64,000 nt of DNA from Lycocorax pyrrhopterus obiensis (lineage: Eukaryota; Chordata; Aves; Passeriformes; Paradisaeidae): assembly GCA_014706295.1 (NCBI GenBank), contig JACSVZ010000022.1, forward strand, positions 8,822,830 through 8,886,829, in the 5' to 3' direction. Shown in pieces: positions 28,001-38,375 of the stretch. The position numbers and the translations under genes were made by a program. The notes beneath the pieces are model-generated. The model saw only the letters and a list, made by a program, of their open reading frames with translations. It searched no databases and was not told the origin of the DNA. Each line of letters opens with the position of its first letter. The stretch's first letter is position 1.

Positions 28001-28984
28001 ACACAGGATTTGTGATTGTGCTTTTATTCTGCGTATATTCATCGGAACAAACAGTGAAGGAGCAGGGATATGGCAAAAGCTTTCTTAGAGATCCAGCTGG
28101 TGCAACCAGACGGGTAATAAAAATACATTAGCAATAAAGTAAAGGCTCATATATTGTCTGAAGGAAGCAGTGTTTCTATGATTTATGGAGTGACCTTTTT
28201 CTGAAAGAAGCTTGTATGTCCTCATGAATAAGGCTGATTGCAAGAGAGGTGATACTGTTAACACAGTGTTCATATATTCTGAGTGTTAAAACTGCTGTGG
28301 AAAATAAGTGGCTGGTTTACTGGATGCTCTTTGTCATTTCTTGGCAATTTTAGATGGCAGTAAAGCTGTCATTCTGATTGTTAGTGTCCTTCTGTGATGG
28401 AAGGTTTTTTGGACAGGGACTGTGTGAAGGGTCTGACAGAGTGTAAAGTGATGTGCAATAGCTGGAACTGCTACAGCCAGAAAATATCCTGTAACATCAG
28501 CTGGTCAGTTCTGACCCTGCCCTGTGATATTTTGCAACACTAATGCCAATTAAAACCAATGCAAACTGCTTTCCTAAACCTCTGAGCAAACTTTTGTCAA
28601 ATCCTCATGTTGTTACATCATCACAGCCAACTCTCACCCGCTTCATTTGCTCCCAGACGTTTGTGAGGAGGAGTGAAGTCACTCAGCTGTCCCTCTCCAA
28701 CTCCTCCAGGCTACAACCTGTGCTGGGAATCCAGACCCAGGGAGGCCCCTGGACTCCAGGCAGCTGAAAAACAACATCTCTTTTCACCCGGCTCCTCCAC
28801 CTTCCTCTTCTTCCATGTTAAAGGAGCCCATCTGTAGTTTTTTTAGCCGTGCACCTTCCAAGGATGAAATGAGCCTGGTGTGAACCGATGCAGAAGTGTC
28901 TCCTTGGGAAACTCCACCTCTGAAAAGCTCCTGAGCTTTCCCACTTCCACCCAGAGTTCCGTTTAACTATACAGGCCAAAATTC
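25011..28984. other. AT-rich non-coding stretch
   Basis: Contains short A and T runs, for example near 25737-25753. The longest open frame (plus, 27715-28131, 138 codons) has no recognisable domain and is not treated as a gene. Nothing else was recognised. Confidence 0.45.
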
Positions 28985-29243
28985 ATGGACACCCTTCAGT
29001 GCTCAGCAAATCATAGAGGAAAAGAGGGGCTGCAAAGTGATATTAGGAAAAGGTTCTTCATCCAAAGGTTGAAGGCTGGCTGGAACAGGCTCCCCAGGGC
29101 AGTGGTCATGGCCCCAAGCCTGCCAGAGCTCAAGGAGTGCTTGGACAACGCTCTCAGGCACATGGTGGGATTCTTGGGGTTGTCCTATGCATGGCTACGG
29201 GTTGGACTCAATGGGTCTCTTCCAACCTGGAGCATTCTGTGAT
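28985..29243 (+). repeat. CR1 LINE 3' fragment, plus strand
   Basis: Diverged CR1 3' region in sense orientation: 'gatattaggaaaaggttctt', 'ctggaacaggctccccaggg', 'cagagctcaaggagtgcttg', 'gggttggactcaatgggtct' and a terminal 'cttccaacctggagcattct' ending in 'gtgatg'. The latter corresponds to the ATTCTGTG-type octamer tail of CR1. It ends about 200 bp before the SERINC3 CpG island. Confidence 0.88.
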
Positions 29244-29699
29244 GTGAGTTCTGGAGCACAAGCATTTGTGTCTGTTATCATGATCAGTCAAGAGGGGGAA
29301 TGAGTTACAGATTCTGCCCCGGTCAAACAGCTTCGCGAGGCTGAGCAGGTCCGTGGCCCCCTGGCAGGGCAGGTGACAGCCGTGTCCCCAGCCCCTGGGC
29401 CACGGCCATTGCTCGCACCACCATCCATACAGGCTCCACATTAAGTGGCAGAAGGGTGCCCGCTCGCTTCCTCCAGCATCCCGGCTGTCGCGGTGCCGCC
29501 GGTGAGGTCAGCGGTGACGCGGGTGTAACTCACACGGCCGTGACGCCTCTCACCGCGCCGGGTCACGCCCCGCGGGGCCCGACGGCTCAGCCTCACCCGG
29601 GGCACGGGCCGCGCCAGGGCGCCCTGCGGGCGGCCGGTGCCCAGAGGCGGGGAAACGCGGTGTGCTCTGTCACAGTGCCCCGCGGGGCGGGGGCGGCTC

Positions 29700-29776
29700 G
29701 GTGCCACCCCGGTGCCACCCCGGTGCCACCGCGATGCCATCCCGGTGCCACCCCGATGCCACGCCGGTGCCACCCC
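29700..29776. repeat. 11-bp GC-rich minisatellite, 7 copies
   Basis: Seven head-to-tail units of GGTGCCACCCC with few substitutions (variants GATGCCATCCC, GATGCCACGCC, GGTGCCACCGC), followed by a partial unit. Since 11 is not a multiple of 3, the array reads open in several frames on both strands, which explains the repetitive open frames here. Confidence 0.93.
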
Positions 29777-29880
29777 GGTGACCGCCGCCCGCGCTGCTGC
29801 CATGGCAACGGCTGCGCACGCCAAGGCACCGCCGAGCGCCCCCAGCGGCCGCAGGCAGGTATGGAACGGCTGCCCGGCTG

Positions 29881-30100
29881 CCAATCGGCCTCACTCATTG
29901 GCTGTCATGCTCTAGGAACCGCCCACCCACTGACGCTTCAACCAATCAGCGCCCGCCCTCCGCTCGGCGAAGGCGGAAGAAGTGTTGATAAACAACATCG
30001 CCCCGCCCTTCGCCGACCCTCCCGCTCCTCCCCTTGGTGCGCGGCTGCATCGCGCCTTCTCATTGGCGGACGGCGGTCTCCGAGGGGGGCGGTAGCCAAT
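29881..30100. promoter_or_regulatory. Five CCAAT boxes in the SERINC3 promoter
   Basis: CCAAT on the plus strand at 29881-29885, 29942-29946 and 30096-30100, and inverted (ATTGG) at 29897-29901 and 30062-30066. Clustered CCAAT boxes in both orientations within a TATA-less CpG island are typical of NF-Y-bound promoters. Binding itself is inferred. Confidence 0.75.
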
Positions 30101-30206
30101 GAGCGGCGGCGGCGGCGGCTCCCGAGAGCGCCCGCCTGGTGCCGCCCCGTGAGGCCGCGGGGTGTGGGCGGAAGCAGGAAGCGGGCGGAGGGGCGGCGGC
30201 GGCGCC

Positions 30207-30245
30207 ATGGGGGCCGTGCTGGGGGTCTGCTCGCTGGCCAGCTGG
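30207..30245 (+). CDS. SERINC3: SERINC3 coding exon 1
   Basis: Encodes residues 1-13 ([13 protein letters not shown]) and ends in phase 0 at a consensus GTGAGT donor. Confidence 0.95.
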
Positions 30246-33200
30246 GTGAGTGCGGGGCTCCCCTCCCACCCCAAACCTGCCCCTTCACACCCTGGACGTC
30301 CCCTTCTATCCTGAGGAGAGGGCCCGGCCCGGCGCGGTGCCTCTGTTGGTGGCCCGGGTCGAGCCAGGGGCGGGTGACCGCTGTACGTCCCCGCGGGCGC
30401 AGTCCCGGTCCCGCCGGAGCCGGGGCGGCTCCAGCCTCTCGGAGCAGAGCGGTGCCCGGCTGGAGCCATCCCTGTCCTTCCCGGGGGCGCGGGGGCCGCC
30501 TGGCCGGAGCGGGTCGCTGGCGGACGGGGCCCGCCCTGGCTAGGCCCCAGGGGCAGCCCAGGCCGATAAACCCGGTTATCTCCGGGTGTTCGCAAACACG
30601 TTGTCAGTCAGAAACGCCGATTAGCCGTTTATCTGTGCGGTCCGGAGTGGCGTGTCTCTAAATGGAGTTCGGGTTTTCCTCTCGCTGTCGCCTAACGTGC
30701 CGGTGTCAGCTGCGAGGGGAATGCCCTTACTATTCCTGTCTCTGCCCTTCAGATTCCCTGTCTGTGCAGCGGTGCCTCGTGTTTACTGTGCCGATGTTGC
30801 CCCAACAGCAAGAATTCGACAGTGACACGTCTTATCTATGCCTTCCTCCTCCTCCTCAGTACTGTGCTTGCCTGCATTATGCTGGCACCAGGCATGGAAG
30901 AGCAGCTGAAGAAGGTATGGAGGGGAAAAACCTCTTTCTGACTGTTTTAAATGCCATTGCTTGTGCCAGTGGCTATTGATTTTCTTTACTTGGAACGGAT
31001 TATGTGTGAGACACAAACACCCAAGTGTCCTTGTTCCCGAGTTGAGAGGCTGCGTGTACTGAATGGCTTCTGGCTGAAACAGCAAATTCAGTGAATGTTC
31101 CTTTTTTAGTACATGCCTGGTCTCTGAAATCTGACCAGACCTGGAGATGGTCAGTCGTTATCAGAGGCCTGCTGCTGTGGTATCTTAATCTTCCTGGGTG
31201 AAAAGTGTTGACATGGGGAAAGACAGTTGATAATAAGGTCTGAGCACAAGGTCTTTTGTTCTCTATCTCCCAGAAGATTGTTGACTGAAAGCCTTGGCTG
31301 TTACAGGACTTAAAGAATGTAATTGCAAATGCAGATTAAATTCACAATGAAATGTGTCTTTACCCAGATACCTGGATTTTGTGACGAGGGGCTTCACACT
31401 CAGATCCCCCACTTGGATGGGTTTGTCAGCTGCGATGTGTTTGTGGGGTACAGAGCTGTCTATCGTGTCAGCTTTGCCATGGCCGTGTTCTTCTTCCTCC
31501 TCTCCCTGCTCATGATAGAAGTGAAAACCAGTAATGACCCGAGAGCCTCGATACACAATGGGTATGTGTGAGCCAGCTGGCTGCCCTTCCAGCTTGTTTC
31601 CTCCCTCCAGTTTCTCTGCTGAACACAGGGGAAATTCCTTTATGCATACATGGACAGCCTCAGGTTTCTTTTGGACCCAGTACGGAGTAGTGCTTTAGTG
31701 TCCTAAAAAAGCTTCCTATTTAAGAAGATGTAAGATGCTCAGTGTCCTGGTTGGGGATGCCGCTCTGAGGTGGGGTAATCAAAAGGGCAGTGCTCTTTGT
31801 TTCCATAGAGATGTCAGATTGCAGCTAGTTTATATCTCCAACCTTGTGCTGCCTCTGGCACTCACTGGGTCATTCTCAAGGCCAGTCTGACTCAGCCAGT
31901 AGAAACTGGTTTCTGATTTCTAATTCCCTGATTGAACTGAATTAGTTCTGTGCTAGATGACTGAATCATCATAGAGTCATTTAATTGGAAAGGGACCTTT
32001 ATAGAGCATAGAATCATAAAATTATAGAATGGTTTGAGTTGGAAGAGACCTTAAAGATCATCCACTTCCAAGCCCCTGCCGTGGGCAGGGACACCTTCCA
32101 CTAGGCCCCATCCAGCCTGGCCTTGAACACTTCCAGGGATGGGAATCCTCAACCTCCCTGGTGAACAGGATCATATGATCCAAAGCCCTGGTTGGAGCAG
32201 GACCAAGCTGCTTACAGATCATGTAGCACATGACTGCTGTGTGTGAACTGACTGTGTGTAGAGTAAGACTAGTATTTATGATTTCTATCTTCTTTTAAAG
32301 GTTCTGGTTCTTCAAAATAGCTGCCATTGTGGCTATCATGGTTGGAGCATTTTATATCCCCGAAGGGCCTTTCACAAGAGGTACAGTTAATATTCATCAT
32401 GGAATTCTGACTTGAATAAGCTCAAACCTTTTCATAGATTTACTAGGCAATAGTGAAAGTTCTCTTGTAGAAGATGCAGTTTATGCCCATCTTCTTTGGA
32501 GTGCCTTGGTTCATCCAGTATTTTGGTGACCAGATGAAGTTATGGCAATAAGAAATCCCTTTTCAACCGCATAGGTTTTGGTTATTAATAATTTTCTACT
32601 TCATGAGACAGTCACTTAAGAGCTGAGTCTTCTGACACTAGACTGGGGGCAACTCAGGACCCTGACAAGTGCTAAATACTTCCCTAGAGTCTCTGAAAAA
32701 TCTGTGTGGGACACTTCTACTGTCTGGCCACATCACAGGAACTTGAAAATGTTGTTGACCCTCAAAGAAATGTGGCATGATGGCACTTATGTACACAAAG
32801 ATGCCACATGTTAGATGTTGCCTTCATTCTGTAAACGTGTTGGGCTAAATAATTCCCATGCTCAGCTTGACCAGCATTGGCTGCATCCCTGAATAGCTGG
32901 GACTCCTTCCATGCTCTTGCAGGATTGAGGCCAAAGTGATTAACAGCATCCGCATTTCTAAATACAGTTTCAGTTTTTTTCATTATTTGTGTGCAGTATA
33001 ATTAGGAGCTTTCTTGTTTTTAAACTGAGGTAGCATGCCCATGAGGAAAGCTAACCTTTTTTTTCTTGCTCCTTTTTCTAGCTTGGTTTTGGATTGGTGT
33101 TTCTGGAGCCTTCTGCTTCATTCTTATCCAGTTGGTTCTACTTGTGGATTTTGCTCACTCTTGGAATGAGAGCTGGGTGGAGAGAATGGAAGAGGGGAAT

Positions 33201-36200
33201 TCTAAATGCTGGTATGCAGGTAGGAATCTTAACCTGTAAAGGGTTGGTTTGTACTGCAGAATATCATTTACTGGTTTGCAGACATACCTAGAATTAAACT
33301 GCACAGTGTCCCTGAGTCACTACTCTAAACACCTGAAATTAATAGCAGTGTTTCCTTTTTCTTGTTCAATAAAATGCAAAATACTTTAGGCTTGTGAGTA
33401 GCACATCTGACAGTCCTAATGAACCACGCTTGCCTGGTTTGCAGGGCGTGTGCAGAGCTCGGAGCCTGGCTCTCTTCAAATCTGAGCTTTGCTCTGCACC
33501 TCCCCTCTGTGTCCTCAGGAGCTCAGTTGTGTCCATGACAGTGGCTGCAGTACCACACTGAGTGTGCCTTGGTGCCTGCTCCCCAGCTGGCCACTAATTA
33601 CAAAGTGCTAATTGTTGTGGTTCTTAGCTCATAGTTAAGAATGCTGCAACAGCATTTTGTAGCTTCTTACAAAGAACAGAGTGGAAACAAAAATGGGTAA
33701 CCTCGAGCACAGGAATCCAGGGCAGATAAATGTCCATGAGAAGTGTGCAAAAAGCACTCTCTCATTATGACACTGTGGCCTGATACCAGTTAAGCTAATT
33801 AAACTGCTGCTGAAAGGCAAGTCCTGTTCCCCTGATGGCAGCGCTGGCCTTCCTCTGAGCTATGCTGCTTAGTGAGTACAAGCAGAAATTTAGCCATACC
33901 TTAAAAAAATGCATTCTACTAGTCTAGTTTTGTGACCCACACTGCCAGGTGAGGAAGAGGGACTGTCCTGCAGTGTAAGCCACTTTAGATGTACTATTAA
34001 AACTGTATGTGTAATGTAAAAAATTTTTTTCCTCCAGCTCTGTTGTCCTGTACAAGCTTGTTCTATGCCTTGTCCCTGGTTTTTGTTGTTCTCTTCTACG
34101 TTTTCTACACGAAGCCTGATGACTGCACTGAGAACAAATTCTTCATCAGCTTTAACATGATCCTGTGCATTGTTGTCTCCATTGTTTCTATCCTTCCAAA
34201 AGTTCAGGTATTATTTTTCTCTGCTCTTTTCCTCTGACATACAAAGCAGGGAAGTGAGAAGGATGTAGTGCCAGTTCAGTCAGACATAAAACTTTAAAAC
34301 TTGGCTATCATAGCTGTGCTAGTTAGGAACTTAAAACCCAAAAAATCTTGCTCTGAAACCATTGCACTGCATAATGACACATTTTCTAAAGAGAGGCTTT
34401 TTTGAGCTAACGTGGTTTTGGATTTTGTTTCCATGTGGACTGCTGGCATGCTTTTAGTGGTGAAGGCCTTGGCCGAACAGAGAAATCTTTTAGGGAGTAG
34501 AAAAATAGCTGGAGATTTATTTGCTTAATACTGTGGCTTTGAAATTAGGGGCAAGCTTGTTTAACGTAAGAGGAAAGTTGCATGTTACTCGATTCTGAAC
34601 TGGTATTGTTCAAATCACATGCTAGATTCACATCTACAAAATTGTTTGAAAAGGTTGAAATTAACTCAGTAAGAGCCTGTAACTGAGTCTTGGGCACAAA
34701 AAAAATGGATTTGGTTTGCTTATTCTTTCCGTGTTTGAGTTGCTTTTTGTGTAAATTATATAATTCTAAGGAGTTTCTTCCAGTCTCTTGAACATAGAAC
34801 AAAGCCCAATGCATTTCTAAAGCAATGGTTTTCATGCTAGTAATTGTTGCATCTGTGGCAGTGGGGTAAAACTATCCAACTCTAGGTAAAACTTGCCCTT
34901 TTGACCTTGGCTTGCTCTTCTCCTTTGGAACAGGAACATCAGCCTCGCTCTGGCCTCCTCCAGTCCTCTGTCATCACGCTCTACACCATGTACCTCACTT
35001 GGGCAGCCATGTCCAATGAGCCTGGTAAGCAACATGCTGTCTTGAGTCACATATTTGGTGTGAAAGCAGAAGCTGCTGATGGTTATTAGAGATCACTCTG
35101 TGGGAATTGCTGATCTGTGCAGATCAAATCCAGTGAGGCTGAAAGCTGACTTGACTGAAACCATCAAACTGCCTCTTTGCAGAACTAAACTGGGGTGTTT
35201 GTAAGGGGAGGGGGGGAAGAAACAGTGTCAGGGCATTCTGATGTTATTTATTTATTATACCCATGTCTAGCTCACAGGCAGGAAAAATATTGCAGGCAAT
35301 TTCTGCCTCTGGAGAATCGAAGAGATCAGCAGTTAAAGGGAATGAAAAATTGCAAGCTTACCTGTCATCTTTTCTTAGATAAATGCTGGCAAAGTTTATC
35401 TCTCTAATCTGCCTTGAAATCCCTTTCAGAAAGAAACTGTAACCCAAGTTTGTTGAACATCATCACCCAGATAGCTGCACCCACAGCTGTTCCAGCCAAT
35501 GCCACTGTCCCACCTGCCACTCCTGCTCCGCCCAAGTCCCTGCAGTGGTGGGATGCCCAGAGTGTTGTTGGACTGGTGATCTTTGTCCTTTGCCTCTTGT
35601 ATTCCAGGTAGGATCTGCACTGCTATCCAGTGATAAAGAATTGGGATTTGTCTGCCTCTTTTGTTTGAATTTGGGTCTAGTGCAAAATGTACCTGCATTT
35701 ATTCACATCCAGCTGCTGTCTCAGGCCCGAGGCCAAACATGGCTCATAAAGCCATGTTCTGCTTTGTGGATGAGGATAAGCTTTATAAGCCCAATCCAGA
35801 TAACAGAACAACATGTGTTACAAGGTGATTAGGGGGATGGAGTACCTCTCCTGTGAGGAAAGGCTGAGAGAACTGGGTTTGTTCAGCTTGGAGAAAAAAA
35901 GGCTTTGGGGTGACCTAATTGTGGCCTTCCAGTGTCCGAAGGGAGCCTACAAGGAACGTGGAGAGAGACTTTTACAAGGGCATGGATTAAAACTGAAAGA
36001 GTAGGTTTAGATTAGATATTATGAAAAAATTCTTTACTGTGAGGGTGGTGAGGCACTGTAGTGGTTGTCCAGAAAAGTTGTGGATGTTCCATCCCTGGAA
36101 GTGTTCAAGGGCAGGCTGGATGGAGCTCTGAGCAGCTTGGTCTAGTGGAATGTGTCTGTGCCCACAGCAGGTGGGTTGGAACGAGATAATCTTTAGGGTC

Positions 36201-37573
36201 CCTTCCAAACCACACCTTTCTATGATCTGGGACTAGGAATGCTGTTTAATTAGGTTAGCAAAAGCTTGGATGAAAACAGTTTGAGGAATTTCCTTATGTT
36301 TCCAAATGGATTTTAAAAAATTTATTTGCTGGTCCCAGACATTCATTGTGATCCATTACTTGCTTTATCAGCAAACGCAGCTGACTGTAAAAGGAGTTTT
36401 TAACCACGTCTCTCTTTGGGTTACACTGCAGCATCCGCTCTTCAAGTAACAGCCAGGTGAACAAGCTGACCCTGTCTGGCAGTGACACTGCCATTCTGGA
36501 GGAGACCGTGGGCACAGGCAGCGGGGCTGCCGAGGAGGGAGAAGTGCGCCGTGTCACGGACAATGAGAAGGATGGGGTTCAGTACAGCTACACCTTCTTC
36601 CACTTCATGCTCTTCCTTGCTTCTCTTTACATCATGATGACACTCACAAACTGGTACAGGTAAGAGCCAGATGGGAAGTGATGGGTTCTGTGTGCCAGTG
36701 TTTCCATGTGGATAGGAGACTCCTGCCCTGTGGGCTACTCCTGCCAAGCTGGTGAAGGTGCTGTCCCTATGCTGCAGTTGCATCAGAGTTGTGCCTTCTC
36801 AATTTAGTGTTACTGAATTAAGATGTAAGAAGGCAGAGCAGCACAATCAGCAGCTGTGGTTCCAGGGCACTACTTCAGAGCAGAAAGTGTGGCTGCCATT
36901 CTTCAGCTGGACGAGTAGCAGGAGGGATACGCATGGAATTGGTTTCAGGTGGCCTCCTGAAAAGTTTGTTAGAGGCCAGCCTGCTGTTACTGGCTCTTCA
37001 TCCTGGGAAAGATGTGCAGGGACAGCCATACCTGCTGCTTATCAGAGGTGTGATTTCCTACATCTCTTGGAAACACTTGGACATACCCTCTGCTGCATCA
37101 GCTTAAAGCCACTGCTCCCAGGACATTGTATAAATTAGCAAATATACTTAGAGATCAGCAGCCACGAGGAGTCTATTGCACAGCTCATGCAAATCCTTCC
37201 TTGAACAGCGGCACATCAGCATGGGCAAGCAGGCTTGAAAACTGCATCCCAAGAACAATAGCCTGTGAAGGAGCCACAGGAAACTGCTGGTTTAGTTCTC
37301 TCACTATGTTCTCACAAAGGGTCTTGCATTGGAGTGTCCCAAAGGATTGCCCTTGCTTCAGATTCATATGAGAGGTACCAAGGAACAGTGGGAGGTGCTT
37401 TCTGTGTTTACTAATGGACTTCTTTACTTTTTAGCCCTGATGCAGATTTCAAAACCATGACAAGTAAGTGGCCGGCCGTGTGGGTGAAGATAACCTCCAG
37501 CTGGGTTTGTCTGCTTCTCTATCTTTGGACCTTAGTGGCTCCTCTTGTCCTTACTAATAGAGACTTCAGTTAA
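30207..37573 (+). CDS. SERINC3: Serine incorporator 3 (SERINC3), complete, 10 coding exons
   Basis: Multipass membrane protein of the SERINC/TMS1 family, linked to phospholipid (serine-lipid) handling and, for SERINC3/5, to restriction of enveloped virus infectivity. CDS join: 30207-30245, 30753-30914, 31368-31561, 32301-32380, 33082-33219, 34038-34207, 34934-35024, 35430-35607, 36432-36659, 37435-37573; 1419 nt, 472 aa, near the usual 473. All nine introns are GT-AG, keep frame, and are only 0.4-0.8 kb. The start in context GCGCCATGG gives the family N-terminus [14 protein letters not shown] cysteine-rich stretch covers residues 16-29, and about ten hydrophobic segments follow, the first at about 40-57. 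Conserved family words include [10 protein letters not shown] (exon 5), [15 protein letters not shown] (exon 6), [12 protein letters not shown] and [15 protein letters not shown] (exon 7), and [10 protein letters not shown] (exon 10). NAT in exon 8 is a possible N-glycosylation site. SERINC3 rather than a paralogue is favoured by similarity plus TTPAL/HNF4A synteny. Confidence 0.96.
30753..30914 (+). CDS. SERINC3: SERINC3 coding exon 2
   Basis: Residues 14-67. Acceptor tgcccttcag, donor GTATGG. Encodes the cysteine-rich N-terminal stretch, the conserved [17 protein letters not shown] word and the first clear transmembrane segment (about residues 40-57). Confidence 0.96.
31368..31561 (+). CDS. 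SERINC3: SERINC3 coding exon 3
   Basis: Residues 68-132, from acceptor tttacccag to donor GTATGT. Encodes IPGFC, a variable loop, the [13 protein letters not shown] word and a hydrophobic segment. Confidence 0.96.
31969..32165 (-). repeat. CR1 LINE 3' fragment(s) in SERINC3 intron 3
   Basis: On the plus strand 'agaatggtttgagttggaag' followed by 'agaccttaaagatcatccac', 'gccgtgggcagggacacctt' and 'ccagcctggccttgaacact' is the antisense CR1 3' end. Just before it, at 31969-32004, a second partial copy of the same tip (catagagtcatttaattgga then aagggaccttt) suggests two CR1 termini or a local duplication. Orientation is opposite to SERINC3. Confidence 0.88.
32301..32380 (+). CDS. SERINC3: SERINC3 coding exon 4
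   Basis: Residues 132-159. Acceptor ttttaaag, donor GTACAG. Encodes [20 protein letters not shown], a transmembrane segment. Confidence 0.94.
33082..33219 (+). CDS. SERINC3: SERINC3 coding exon 5
   Basis: Residues 159-205. Acceptor ctttttctag, donor GTAGGA. Encodes a transmembrane segment ending in [12 protein letters not shown], one of the most conserved SERINC words. Confidence 0.96.
34038..34207 (+). CDS. SERINC3: SERINC3 coding exon 6
   Basis: Residues 205-261. Acceptor ttcctccag, donor GTATTA. Two transmembrane segments flank the conserved [15 protein letters not shown] loop. Confidence 0.96.
34934..35024 (+). CDS. SERINC3: SERINC3 coding exon 7
   Basis: Residues 262-292. Acceptor ttggaacag, donor GTAAGC. 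Encodes [12 protein letters not shown] and a transmembrane segment ending in MSNEP. Confidence 0.96.
35430..35607 (+). CDS. SERINC3: SERINC3 coding exon 8
   Basis: Residues 292-351. Acceptor ccctttcag, donor GTAGGA. Encodes the variable Ala/Pro/Thr-rich loop with an NAT sequon and the [15 protein letters not shown] segment. Confidence 0.95.
35815..36232 (+). repeat. CR1 LINE 3' fragment in SERINC3 intron 8
   Basis: About 400 bp of CR1 3' sequence in sense orientation: 'tctcctgtgaggaaaggctg', 'gggtttgttcagcttggaga', 'aaaattctttactgtgaggg', 'catccctggaagtgttcaag' and a tip reading 'ctttagggtcccttccaaac' then 'ctttctatgatctg'. A small internal deletion sits near 35985. It occupies about half of the 824-bp intron, in the same orientation as the gene. 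Confidence 0.93.
36432..36659 (+). CDS. SERINC3: SERINC3 coding exon 9
   Basis: Residues 351-427. Acceptor acactgcag, donor GTAAGA. Encodes the acidic cytoplasmic-type loop with [10 protein letters not shown] and [12 protein letters not shown], then a transmembrane segment ending in TLTNWY. Confidence 0.96.
37435..37573 (+). CDS. SERINC3: SERINC3 coding exon 10 with stop
   Basis: Residues 427-472 and TAA at 37571-37573. Acceptor actttttag. Encodes [20 protein letters not shown], the last transmembrane segment and the C-terminus LTNRDFS. Confidence 0.96.
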
Positions 37574-38274
37574 GTTCCTGTCTGGGCTTACAAAAGTGAG
37601 GAACTCTTTGCTGAAAGCCAAAATGTTCATTTATTGCTTTAGTTACTGTTTCTTATGTTGGTATTAAAATGCAGTTGGATAGAAAGTTATATATTGCATA
37701 ATGCTTGATGCAGCATCAGAATTATCAGTTACCTGTTTTAACCTTTACCAAGGTTATCTTATTACTGCATTTTTAAAATTCACTACAGCTGTGCTGTCAA
37801 AGCACAAAAGAAATTATCTGTTCTGTCCAATAGACACAACTTTCTATTGAACAGAAGTTAACATTTAGTTAAATATGAAGTAATATATTTTAAAGAACAA
37901 TTATAATCAGCATAATGCACTACTATGCTAATGCTTCAGTTTCTGGAAGTGTAAGCCATGCTGCTTGATTTCTACATTCCACTGCAAAAGTTTATTTACA
38001 GGAAAAGTTTATTTAAATTACTTAACTTTGTGTTGTGGCAAAAAAAGCACCCTTAGTCCTCACCAAAAGAACAGAACTCTGAAGTTGAAAAACTGGTTAA
38101 CTCTTAATTCTTTTTAAGACAAAACTTGCCCCTTTTAAGAGGCAATTTCTATGGTAACTTCTTTTTTAGGATGTTTGCCAAATAGAGTGGTAAGTGTATG
38201 AATAGCTTAATCAACTTCATGATTATGTTGGAAAAATAGAGCTGATTGATTGATTTCACTTGTCCAGTATGCTT

Positions 38275-38280
38275 AATAAA
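38275..38280 (+). terminator. Candidate poly(A) signal of SERINC3
   Basis: AATAAA 702 nt after the stop codon; the first canonical signal I see in the 3' UTR. Confidence 0.55.
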
Positions 38281-38349
38281 AGTAACATACATGGAATTAT
38301 TATTACTATTATTATTTGCTCTAAGGCATTTGCACTGTAAACTCATTCG

Positions 38350-38355
38350 AATAAA
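38350..38355 (+). terminator. Second candidate poly(A) signal of SERINC3
   Basis: AATAAA 75 nt after the first one. Either or both may be used. Confidence 0.45.
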
Positions 38356-38375
38356 GCAGACTAACTACTGCAACT

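Larger units (their letters stand above)
29450..30245 (+). promoter_or_regulatory. SERINC3 CpG-island promoter and first exon
   Basis: Very dense in CpG and GC-rich from about 29450 through the first SERINC3 exon, with no TATA box near the start codon. It carries five CCAAT boxes (29881-30100), a GC-box-like 'ggggggcgg' at 30084-30092, and several TGACG half-CRE words (for example at 29513-29517, 29538-29542 and 29931-29935). The transcription start cannot be fixed from sequence but should lie between 30100 and 30206. Long open frames across it on both strands are an effect of GC richness. Confidence 0.8.
37574..38375 (+). other. Likely SERINC3 3' UTR
   Basis: AT-rich sequence after the stop codon, ending near the AATAAA signals at 38275 and 38350. 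The exact cleavage site is not visible. Confidence 0.6.

Noticed and set aside
27715..28131. 138-codon plus-strand open frame in AT-rich DNA
   Set aside because: Unusually long for AT-rich sequence, but composition and content show no domain and no flanking exon signals were found. A transcript would be needed to revive it.
1..29400. PKIG or ADA coding exons, expected by synteny
   Set aside because: I looked on the minus strand for the PKI motif (SCDRTGRRNA-like) and for ADA words and found none, so the coding exons are probably left of the window.
29912..30595. 227-codon minus-strand open frame in the CpG island
   Set aside because: Pro/Arg/Ala/Gly-rich composition typical of a random frame in a CpG island; antisense to SERINC3 exon 1 with no recognised domain.
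29456..30661. 401-codon plus-strand open frame over the SERINC3 promoter
   Set aside because: It is out of frame with the true SERINC3 start at 30207, runs through the minisatellite, exon 1 and intron 1, and owes its length to GC richness.
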